The notes below the pieces were generated by a model. It did no database searches and was not told the DNA's origin. It was given only the letters and a program-made list of their open reading frames with translations. Of a DNA stretch of 64,000 nt, positions 33,462 to 42,356 are shown piece after piece (position 1 is the first letter of the stretch; every line of letters starts with the position of its first letter). The stretch is from Rapana venosa (Eukaryota; Mollusca; Gastropoda; Neogastropoda; Muricidae): NCBI GenBank assembly GCA_028751875.1, contig CM054138.1, positions 38,522,479 to 38,586,478 of the forward strand. The letters run 5' to 3'. Position numbers and translations under genes: made by a program.

Positions 33462-34901
33462 ATAGAATTGTTAAACAATGGTTCAAACATATTTTCATCG
33501 TAGTACTTCCACATTCTTTCGTGTTTCTGCACAATTAAAGTCATTAAAAACCGTCAAAAAGTGATCATACCATTGTTGAATAGTGATGTTATTATAAACA
33601 AGTGACTTACGCTTAACGGATCTGACGACGGACCAGAACGTTTAGGAGTCCTTAGAAGAATCTTTAAGTTTCTCTCATCTCTTTTCGTCAAAGTCTCTTT
33701 CTTTAGTTTTTCTTAGACTGATGTATTCTTTTCGTGCGGTAGTGTACATTTGTCTTTTTTCTGGTTTATCTACATTTGTTTTTCAACGCTGAAATATTTT
33801 TTAATAGTCTCTTTACTTCTTGTCTCTTTCGTTCACATTCAGCATCAAACCAGTCGTTACATTTTTTTCTACCTTTTCTAACTTTCTGACCATGCATACA
33901 GCAGCCCCACATAAGGCCTTTACAAAGTGATCTACACTGTTATTCATATCCGTGTTCAATAGCTGAGAGGATGTTTCTATGCTTTCTTGAAATTCTGCAC
34001 TATCGAATTCATGTTTATATTCTTCTACAAAACCTCCTGTCCATATAATCTTTTCTACACTCTCTTCTTCTCTACTTTCGATACTAACACAGTCATCATC
34101 TACTTTCCATGTTATTTCAACGGGGAGGTGCCACAAATAAACACACTCTCCAATACACAGATCAAAACATGATAACATTTGACTAGGAACAAGAAAACAA
34201 TCAATCACGCTGCACCCATTAGGAAACAAAAAGTATACTCCCCCTCCCTATCTCCCTCACAACATCCATTCAGAATCCTCATGACAAACATAAAACATAA
34301 ATCTAACAAGGACCTGCCAAAATTGTTCATCGTGTCATCCTTAGAGGGACGCACACAAAGTTCATCATTCACATCATCATACTCCACATCATCCAAATAA
34401 TTTGACATCACTTCAAGGTCGGCTTGCTCCTGACCAGCCCTGGCATTCAAGTTTCCTACAATCATGAAATGAAAGTCATCTATTTGAAAATATTGCAATA
34501 AGGTTTCCTCTAATAATACAATCCCATCTTTAATTAATTTTTCATTGTAAATAGTACCACCTTCTGGCACAATACAGCACGCTATCAAAAGAACATCTTT
34601 TTTCTAAATTGAAAATACATTTGTTTATTCTAATGGCAATCGTGTTGTTGCACTCTATTTTTATTTCTTCTACATGTTTTTCTAAAGACTTTCTTACTAA
34701 TAAAAGCACTCCTCCAGAATTCCTTCCATGATGGGACAGTTTTTGAGCGGGGACATGAAACTTTGTATAATCAAGAAAAACACCACTGTAATCAAAATTA
34801 GAGTCAAGAAAAGTTTCAGTGAGGCAAACAAAATCGAACTTATATACATAGTTTATAAAGAAGACATCTTTTAATTTGCTGTACACGTTTGGGCCCGAAA
34901 C
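33462..34901 (-). pseudogene. LINE B endonuclease and linker
   Basis: Minus strand: SGPNVYSKLKDVFFIN, FDFVCLTETFLDSNFDYSG and RNSGGVLLLVRKSLEK (34,916-34,542); DDFHFMIVGNLNARAG and RSLLDLCFMFVMRILNG (34,588-34,205); GCSVIDCFLVPSQ (34,229), and a linker with KWKYYDENMFEPLFNNSIT-like residues up to 33,462. E of the TETF motif and the N of GNLNARAG are present; the final SDH-type motif is not clear. Two frame changes. Confidence 0.87.
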
Positions 34902-35230
34902 GTTTCCCCCATCCATTAGACCATGAGTGGTGGTCTGGGCGCTAGTCTTTCCGATGAGACGATAAACCGAGGTCCCGTGTGTTGCACAAAATTATTCAGC
35001 GCACGTAAAAGAACCCACGGCAACAAGAAAGTTGTCCCTGGCAAAATTCTTAGAAAAAGCCACTCTGATAGGGAAACAAATACAGATGCAGACCACAAAA
35101 AACGTAAAAATAAAGGATGGCGCTACTCTTGTGGCGACGCGCTCTCCCCAGGGAGAGCAGCCGGAATTTCACGCAGAGAAATCTCGTGACTTAAAGTGGT
35201 ATAAATAAATAAATAAATAAATAAGTTTCC
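34902..35230 (+). mobile_element. Gastropod-type SINE inserted in LINE B endonuclease
   Basis: Flanked by gtttcc (34,902-34,907 and 35,225-35,230), a possible 6-bp target duplication. The body contains gatgagacgataaaccgagg, agcgcacgtaaaagaaccca, ttgtccctggcaaaattctt and gacgcgctctccccagggag, and ends with a (TAAA)n tail at about 35,202-35,224. I recognise this core from gastropod genomes. A tRNA head is not visible, so the copy is probably 5'-truncated. It lies where the endonuclease N-terminus should be. Confidence 0.82.
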
Positions 35231-35424
35231 AATATTATAATTTTAAAATGTCCATTGGTTTGGATGGTCGGGCCTGTCCTAGCTCTTTCTTAATCTGCTA
35301 GGCCGCTGACTCCTGCAACTGTCTTTGTCACTGGTTTCTTTCCCGCGAGCAGACAACTTGCGTGGCGGGTTACCAGGAAATCCCGCATTCCTGTCTGCTG
35401 GTAGGACAGAGGCCCGTCACGTGC

Positions 35425-36532
35425 TGCACGCCCCTCACTGGCAGTGGGACACGCCCGTCACAGCGAGGGGAGCTGAGCCGTGACGTTCACCTCGTGGAGT
35501 CGCCCCGTGGTTGCTACGGTAACGCCCGCCCGCCCTGCCTCCAGTGACGTCACCCCCGTGCTGGTTCCGTGTTGCCCGTGTCACAGAGAGGAAGAGGAGG
35601 AAGGAGAAGGGGGCCTGCCGTTCCTGTTCTGTCCCTGCCAGGTGTGGTGCCACCCTCTGACGTCACGCCCCCTCTGCCGGTGAGGAAAGGGGAATCCCCT
35701 TGTTGACTGGACTGTGAGAGGGGGACAGGGGTGGAGGACTGCTGCGCACCCCCACTCTCCACCACCTCTGCGTAGGATCGGGGGTCTGGAAGCCTGGGTC
35801 CCATCACCATCTGCCCCCTGTGGAAGTAGGCTCTCCTGCCCTCCCTGCGTGCTGCAGCCACCATCTGCGCCTGGGCCCTGGTCAGGTCGTTGGCCACCCT
35901 GACACCGCTGTCTTGCAGCTTCTGCCTCAGGTCTTTGCCGGTAAAAATGTTCATTTTGTCCCGCCACCTAATGAGCCTGGCGATCATAGGCCTGGGCTGT
36001 CCATCTCGTGCCTGTCCTGTTCTGTGTGCCCGTGCTATGTCATCCAGGTGTCCAAGACCTCGTGTCATCCACACTATTCAGCATGTCGATGACTGACTGG
36101 GCACAGGTTTCATGGGACTCCCTGTCAGTTTGTTGAGGAATGCCAAACAGCCGCAAGTTATCTCTTCTTGAGAAATGTTCCAGTCTGTCAGTGTCTGCTT
36201 TTAATTGTTCAATTTCTGTCTTCAGATCACTGATGTTGCACATCTTCTCTGTCTTCGTTCCTTTCTTCGATCAGCTGGTGGATGTCTTCAGTCATGTCTG
36301 TGACGGTCCCTGTCAACTCTCTTTAATCCCTCTCCAGTCTGTCACATCTCAAATTAATTTCCTCACACTGTTGTTTTACTTGTCGAAGTTCATTCTTGAT
36401 TTCCCCTAAATCATTCCTGATCACACTAGTTTGTTCTGAGAACTGCTGCTGTATGTTTTGCATTATAGTGTTCATCAGATCGCTTATATCAGCTGGTGTG
36501 GTCGCTTTTGTGTCTGTTCGTTTTGCGTTCAT
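35425..36532 (-). pseudogene. LINE B ORF1 (L1-type RNA-binding protein)
   Basis: From ATG at 36,532: a heptad-rich coiled-coil segment (MQNIQQQFSEQ...LGEIKNELRQVKQQ, about residues 20-65). After a frame change come DLKTEIEQLKADTDRLEHFS and RRDNLRLFGIPQQTD (RRM-like start, 36,243-36,040), then after another DDIARAHRTGQARDGQ, ARLIRWRDKMNIFTGKDL and ARREGRRAYFHRGQMVMGPR (36,074 on), and a Pro/Gly-rich C-terminus with PRSYAEVVESGG. This order matches transposase-22-type ORF1 proteins that coat LINE RNA. Two frameshifts. GC content is clearly higher than around it. Confidence 0.87.
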
Positions 36533-36848
36533 CTTTCCTTCATATTAGGCCCTGGATTGGTCTCTATATCGCCGCTAAGCAACAGCCTACGTAGGGAAAA
36601 GGCAGGTGCTTCACACAAAAGGCCACGAGAAGCCCGGGCACGTGCAATCCCGTCTGACAGGCCGGCCCGCTGTCACTGTCAAACACTTCTGTCATCTCAT
36701 GCCATGTTGTTCCTTTTGAAATTGTATTTATTTCAAACCCAACACAGTCAGATGGCACAAATCTATCAATGTTGCTTACTAGACAGTCGATCATAGAAAT
36801 CAGCATGGCACAGCACACAAAGCCTACAACGACATCTGCTGATGACAG
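36533..36848 (-). other. Probable 5' UTR of LINE B
   Basis: Lies directly upstream of ORF1 on the minus strand and ends at the (ATTCAG)n tail of the neighbouring LINE. No motif. Confidence 0.5.
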
Positions 36849-37435
36849 GTGTGATTCAGATTCAGATTCAGATTCAGAATATTTTATTGCCATTTAAGTC
36901 ATGTAGACTTATTTGACACAACAAAAACATCAACTATAATTATTATCTATTTTGGCTAAAAGTGATGTACACTAAAAACATGTTGTATTTTACTTCTCTT
37001 TTCAAAACACTCATACACTATCTGATGATATCTGCTTGATATATATCAACTGTGATTATGTCCCTTAATTTATGTACACAGTTTTTGCGTTCTTTGTCTT
37101 TCGTTTTGATTTTTAATAACAAATTATTTCTGAGTTCATCATATAAAATGCATTCATCAAGTAAATGAAATTCATCTTCAATTTTGTTACAGTGTCTACA
37201 TTTTCTGTCCTCTGGATATATTTTGGTGTCTCCCTTTCTCTATCATTAAATTGTGACAGCTTGTGCGAAATTTACAATATGTCTTCTTATGAGTTTTGTT
37301 TTCATAGTTTACTAAGTATGGTTCCAATCTGTATTCTTTGGTAGCAAAATCATAAAATTTTAGTTTTGCAAACTTTCTTTTGGTAGATCCAAAATGTTTT
37401 ATACATGTCCTCAAGTTTTCTTCTAACAGCATAAC
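36849..37435 (-). mobile_element. 5'-truncated LINE with C-terminal knuckle (G)
   Basis: The 3' end is an (ATTCAG)n tail with tattttattgccatttaag at 36,849-36,890. The minus strand encodes KFAKLKFYDFATKEYRLEPY, CHNLMIEKGRHQNIS and then CRHCNKIEDEFHLLDEC with YDELRNNLLLKIK, the CX2C...HX4C end of a LINE ORF2. The RT is missing. The layout resembles the end of LINE B but is not the same family. Confidence 0.85.
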
Positions 37436-38078
37436 TCAACCGATGAACATTAAGAGTGCTTTGGTTCTTCCAGACATGTTTGAATCCAATTGTGTACAGA
37501 ATATTTTTCACTGTGTTTATCTGTGTCTGTGTTATTGCTCACCTGTGCAGTCAGGAGATATTTTTTTACAGCAGCCTGACACACGTTGACATTTTGCAAC
37601 AAACACTCCAATTGCAGCCCTCCACATCACCAAGTCCACCGTTTTGAGGTCGTTTCATGCACTAGAGTGTCTTATAGAATTGCAGCACAAGTAACAATCT
37701 GAAACACTCCTCTGTGACCTTGTGGCCCACACAATTCAACACCACACTTCACAGGCACTGCCGCTCGGACGCCATGTTGTATCGCCCCCCCCCCCCAGTA
37801 ATGAGGAAGTGAAGTCTAGGATTAAAAACGCCATTGGACCATATGAGGAGCTCCTAACCAGTGAAAAGACAAAAACCAAACCAAAGGATTACGGATAGGC
37901 GAGGTGAGGCGTGGTGCTCTACTGACTGAGCAAAGCGGGCTGTTAGCCATAATCACCTCACTGAAAATACAGCTATACTGTTCTCAACAACAGCGCTGAT
38001 TAGTCACCATGTGACTGTCACTCGCTGTACAGTGAATTATTCTCTTATTCTGAGTGGTAGATTAAATATGTATGACAC

Positions 38079-38080
<2 letters not shown>
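37436..38080. other. Unassigned; tRNA-like stretch near 37,905-37,935
   Basis: 37,515 is where the false duplication starts (equivalent to 51,501). 37,905-37,937 on the minus strand reads tttgctcagtcagtagagca, an A-box-like word, with no convincing B box. A 13-base C run lies at 37,786-37,798. No coding sequence. Confidence 0.5.

Positions 38081-38160
<80 letters not shown>
38081..38160. repeat. (TG)n-(GA)n microsatellite
   Basis: Equivalent to the degraded copy at about 52,058-52,125. Confidence 0.95.
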
Positions 38161-38164
<4 letters not shown>

Positions 38165-38750
38165 TCTGAAATGGTTTAATGCACATGGCCTTTGGCCACA
38201 ATACATTTTGAGGGGCAAAAACTTGAAGATGAATAGTGGAAGATGAAAACAAATTCTCAAAAGATTTGGTAAGACTTTGGCACAATACCCTGGGGTGCAC
38301 TCAAAACTGTATACTCTTGCATATGTATATTCCAAAATCATGGTTAAATAAAGGCTGTTGTAGACCAAGAATCAAAACAAAACACAGTTAAAACATTTCA
38401 GTTCATCTTAACTGCTTCCCAGGATACCACAAAAAGATAATAGACCTGTGAACAAAGTTATTGATGAAGTTATACCTGATAGGTTAACACCTTCTCACAT
38501 ACAAAATACAAACATCAAGCGCATCATAAATCATAACAGTTGAAATCGTTAATGCTCATTAGTTTTTTGCAGTTTCATAATAGTTAGTTACTATGCTGAC
38601 AAGTTATTCCATTCTCAAAACATTCACCACTCCAGAAAAGTGTCCCCACCAAATACAACCATGTCAGCCCTAGGCTAATGCAATGTTTACACAATGCTGT
38701 ATGCAAAAAAATTGTATTACACTGTGCTCTTTCATGTCAAGTAACGTTTT
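38161..38750 (-). mobile_element. LINE 3' end fragment, ctctgaaatggtttaatg terminus
   Basis: Same terminus as 2,292 and 2,629, again directly right of a GA tract. No coding sequence; the right-hand limit is uncertain and set at the next GA tract. Confidence 0.55.
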
Positions 38751-38757
38751 ATGTCAT

Positions 38758-38759
<2 letters not shown>

Positions 38760-38809
<50 letters not shown>

Positions 38810-38827
38810 TGTGTGTGTGTGTGTGTG
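38760..38827. repeat. (GA)n-(TG)n microsatellite
   Basis: About 68 bp; the degraded copy at 52,725-52,772 is shorter. Confidence 0.95.
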
Positions 38828-39074
38828 GTGTGCAGTGGAAGGGTTGTAGTTGTAGAGAAGTGGGGAATGCGAATGATTCTAATAATTTTTATTTTGATTG
38901 ATTAAAATTGTATTATAGTCCCAGTGGAATTTCTCCGATTTAGGGACTGTGGTCGCAAGTCATCCCACTTGAGCCCCTCGGGCCTGGCCCAAAATAGTAC
39001 AATTTTAAAGCAACTGTGCCAGGCCCGCGCTGTCACGAGAGTGCTGCACGAGCCTGAGCTCGTCTGATGATTCT

Positions 39075-39470
39075 GCTTGCTTCTTCAATCTAACGTCTCT
39101 CCGCTATCAGGGATCTTAGACGACTGGGAAAATGGTGCGGAGGTGTGGGAAAGGAACAGGTTGTAAGATTTATTGGGGAAAAAGAACCCTTAAAGTGAGA
39201 AGAAACATATAATTGTCCAATTACAAAACACCGAATTAAACATAAATACTTGAAGTTTTTAAAAAAAACAGACAAGAAAAGTAAAAAGAAAGACAGAAAT
39301 TTAAATTAACTATTGACCAAGTATCAAGGAAATTAAAAAGTGGACTATGAACGAGTGACTCTGAAATGTCAACTAGAGCAACGTCATCTGACACCTTTTC
39401 ACTTAGATATCGCTTCTTTGGAAGCTTTCTGGTTAAAAAGAAAAAAGTTCATAATTAGACTGTATGAGAG
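39075..39470 (-). mobile_element. LINE 3' end fragment related to family J (L)
   Basis: Starts cttcaatctaacgtctctcc and continues gggatcttagacgac, a diverged version of the 3' terminus of J (8,265) and K (23,777). No readable coding sequence; the 5' limit is at the next microsatellite. Confidence 0.55.
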
Positions 39471-39496
39471 AAAGAGAGACTAACGCCCGCACAAAC

Positions 39497-39539
39497 ACAC
39501 ACACACACGCACGCACGCACGCACGCGCGCGCGCGCACG

Positions 39540-39604
<65 letters not shown>
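39497..39604. repeat. (CA)n microsatellite with CGCA block
   Basis: About 108 bp, with gcacgcacgc and gcgcgcgc in the left part. Adjoins the truncated RNase H LINE. Confidence 0.95.
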
Positions 39605-39608
<4 letters not shown>

Positions 39609-40517
39609 GAGAGATTGTGATTTGTGATTCCTGTTTTAAAAGTACAAAAATCATTTCATTTAGGAAAACATTTTTCTATTTTTACGTGTGAATTGTTTGC
39701 AATCCTTATGGCCTTGAATTTTTTGTCAAATACTGCGCTTGATATTCGCCACATTCTTTTTTGCGTTGACTCAAAAGCAGTATTGATGGCACGAAAGCAC
39801 ATAAGGAAAGATATTGTATTTGAGATTAAATTCTTGATACATTGTATTGCAAGCAGAGGCATACAAATAACTTTTTGCTGGGTCCCTTCTCACTGTGGAA
39901 TCTATTGGAATGAGTTGGTTGATTCTTTAGCAAAACACGGTGCCTCTGATTGCAACATTGAAATGTTTGATTCCAATCTCGCATTGTCCTCGCATGAAAT
40001 TAATGCTAAATTGATGAATTGTATGCATTCCAAAATGAAGAAAATACACTTAGAAAACATTTCTTGCTCACGGAAAGTAGAAATTTTGATATATAAAATG
40101 AGGCTAAATGCATGGAACACTAAATATTCTAATCTTCTACATCTAAAAATGTGACATGTTGCTGTTCTCAATCCCTTTCAATCCACCATTTATTGTTTGA
40201 TTGCCCAATCCTAACTGACCTGTTCAAAAAGAGAGGATTAGATATTCATAAAAAATATTCCACTGTTCAAGAAGTTTTATATGACTCTCAGCAGTTCATA
40301 ACATCAGTTGCTGAAATTATATATTCTTCCCCAGTAAGACCTCTACTCCTAACTGACCTGTTCAAAAAGAGAGGAATAGATATTCATAAAAAATATTCCA
40401 CTGTTCAAGAAGTTTTATATGACTCTCAGCAGTTCATAACATCAGTTGCTGAAATTATATATTCTTCCCCAGTAAGACCTCTACTGTAGACAGTTGTGAG
40501 AATATAAATATACATAC
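39605..40517 (+). mobile_element. 5'-truncated RNase H LINE, 3' part only
   Basis: A 176-residue frame (39,624-40,154): CELFAILMALNF, ILFCVDSKAVLMARK, ITFCWVPSHCGIYWNELVDS, LAKHGA, and a helical tail. After a frame change, CCSQSLSIHHLLFDC is the C-terminal knuckle, followed by a 46-residue unit present twice. RNase H landmarks E (CELF), D (VDSK) and D (ELVDS) are present; the first D is lost by truncation. It resembles LINE J but is diverged. The element ends in a (GA)n tract at 40,518. Confidence 0.9.
40210..40485 (+). repeat. 138-bp in-frame tandem duplication
   Basis: Units 40,210-40,347 and 40,348-40,485 both start cctaactgacctgttcaaaa and differ visibly at one place (ggattag versus ggaatag). 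The degraded second version of the locus (about 54,070-54,205) has this unit once. Confidence 0.92.
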
Positions 40518-40545
40518 ATGAGAGAGAGAGAGAGAGAGAAGAGAG

Positions 40546-40612
<67 letters not shown>
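40518..40612. repeat. (GA)n microsatellite
   Basis: About 95 bp with single-base interruptions. The degraded copy (54,232-54,343) is longer and G-rich. Confidence 0.95.
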
Positions 40613-40616
<4 letters not shown>

Positions 40617-40693
40617 TTTGAATGCGGGTGTGTCCTTATCACCAAGTAGTGAATGGACATTAAACAAACAAAACAACAAACAAACAAACAGAG
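40613..40693 (+). mobile_element. Retroelement 3' end with (AAAC)n tail
   Basis: Contains gggtgtgtccttatcaccaa, gaatggacattaaac and an (AAAC)n-type tail (40,663-40,691). It looks like the 3' end of a LINE or SINE; no coding sequence. Followed by a short acagacagac run and a possible minus-strand element end at 40,718 (aaagtttaatgctgaataac). Confidence 0.5.
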
Positions 40694-41176
40694 GAGAGAG
40701 ACAGACAGACAGAGTGAACAAAGTTTAATGCTGAATAACTAATTATACATCCCATTTAGCAGGCATCGCAATGTACAAAAATAAATCGACGCAATATCAT
40801 CGACATGGTAACCACGGCACTATATTTTTCTTTTGCCCAATATCAAGACCAGTGTCATTGAGCTATGTCACCTGGTGATGTTGTCAGGCCCCAGGTAAAA
40901 ACTGGATCAAGCCATGAGGAGCATGAAGGCTGTGTGCGTGCTGCTCGTGCTGCTCTGTGTGTCCTGCTTTCGTTTCCACAAGTTGGCCAACATGAGACCT
41001 GCCAGGTGTAGATCTAGCATGTTGCTGTTATTCTACTACACTTAGCAAAATGTGCAGTCGTCTTCAGTACCAGGATGAGAGATATTCTATGACAATGTCG
41101 CGCTGGTGCCATTTTCTCCTCTCCTGGTCACAGACATTCAGCTGGATTTTCCCCTCAAATTGGGAAGAGGAGGCAA
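40694..41176. other. No recognisable gene
   Basis: No motif on either strand. Confidence 0.5.
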
Positions 41177-41252
41177 GGCTGGGAATCAAACCAAGAACCC
41201 CACGATTTATTTGTTAGATAGGCGAACGTCTAAACCGCCTTGCTACCTTTCT
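41177..41252 (-). repeat. tRNA-like SINE head
   Basis: Minus strand: ggtagcaaggcggtttagac (A-box-like) and, about 25 bases on, cttggtttgattcccagcc (B-box-like). Spacing fits a tRNA-derived promoter. Repeated in degraded form at 54,862-54,937. A second isolated B-box-like word, gtgttcgagccctac, lies at about 41,466-41,480 (minus). Confidence 0.6.
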
Positions 41253-41849
41253 TCTTGACTTACCCATATCAACCATGATGCTCTAAGAATCCAAACTAGA
41301 TAAAGTACAGAACTAGAAGAGAGGCACCTCAGTGTTGATAAAGCAAATGAAAATGCAATTTTTACTTCTAAGGTGGACAGAAAGCAATGAACATAAGGCA
41401 TAGATATGGTGCCGTATATGCAGTGAACAGAGGAGAGATTTTGTTTTGAATAGCCTACTGCGCAATGTAGGGCTCGAACACACACCCTGTGCTCGCCTTT
41501 GCACCTGGCAGCATCATCGTGTACGGCTGTGTTGAAGTGTGCAGCGTGTGTATTTTCTTTCGTTGTGCTGAGACAATTTTACATCATGGTGTGTGTGTGT
41601 TTTCCCCCGAGTCAATTGGTCAAAACAGTTTTCCTTGTTATTGTGTACTTTGTCAAATAATTCCATTTCAAATTTTGCATCTTCTTTAACATTTTTGTTT
41701 TCAAAATAATCTATGATTTGTGTGTACATAATTGTGCTAATCTTTGCGACCCAGTCTACCCTGTAAAGAGTTGCACGTGTTGCACAACTCAAATCACCAC
41801 CAACAACCAGTATTTGTCACTCTGCTGCAATGACACAACCACTCCAGCC
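41253..41849. other. No recognisable gene
   Basis: A 92-residue minus-strand frame (41,792-41,514) has no motif, and its sequence is not supported by anything nearby. Confidence 0.45.
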
Positions 41850-42325
41850 ATGAGAGCATTGCTCTCACGTAAAGTTGACTGCAAACGCATATTCCCTGAC
41901 TTGGGCATCAGTAACGAAGAAGGAACACATAGGGGCAGATGTCATCGCCTGTGGTGTGCTCAGCTTCCATGTGTCTCCCCTTCACCTCTGACCCCCCTCA
42001 ACTCTGATGTCACTTCCATGCCAACCGCAACCACTGACCAAAATGCTTCATCTCCCTGTTGTCCAGATGCTTCAGACACCTTCATGCTTCCTCCTTCTGC
42101 ACATCACCTCAGCCTCTCTCCAACCTCTCTGCCTCCATCATATCTCCACATGTGTCTGTTCAATGTACAATCTGTCTGCCCAGATGGAAAGGCTGACTTC
42201 CTTTCTGATTTTCTCTCTGAACTGAATATAGACTTAACTTTTCTCACACAAACTTGGTTAAAAACACAAGGCCAAGATCCTAATATAAAACAGCTGACAC
42301 CACCTAGCTATAAGACTCTTTTCTG

Positions 42326-42356
<31 letters not shown>

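Larger units (their letters stand above)
25447..36848 (-). mobile_element. LINE B: two-ORF non-LTR retrotransposon split by nested insertions
   Basis: Minus-strand order from 36,848: 5' UTR, ORF1 (coiled coil plus RNA-binding), ORF2 endonuclease, reverse transcriptase, C-terminal knuckle, 3' UTR ending near 25,447 in an aataaactg-type terminus. Four foreign elements interrupt it: SINE 34,908-35,224, LINE C 30,137-33,461, A3 27,077-28,682 and A2 about 26,080-26,867. Removing C, A3 and A2 rejoins the ORF2 frame (see findings). ORF1 with a transposase-22-like layout plus this endonuclease suggests an L1-like or related clade; this is inference. Confidence 0.88.

Noticed and set aside
35480..36096. 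Plus-strand frames in the GC-rich part
   Set aside because: They are shadows of LINE B ORF1 on the minus strand, where the motifs are.
37880..37940. tRNA gene
   Set aside because: Only an A-box-like word is present; no T arm or acceptor pairing could be found.
40210..40485. CRISPR-like or satellite repeat
   Set aside because: Only two direct units without spacers; a simple tandem duplication within a LINE.
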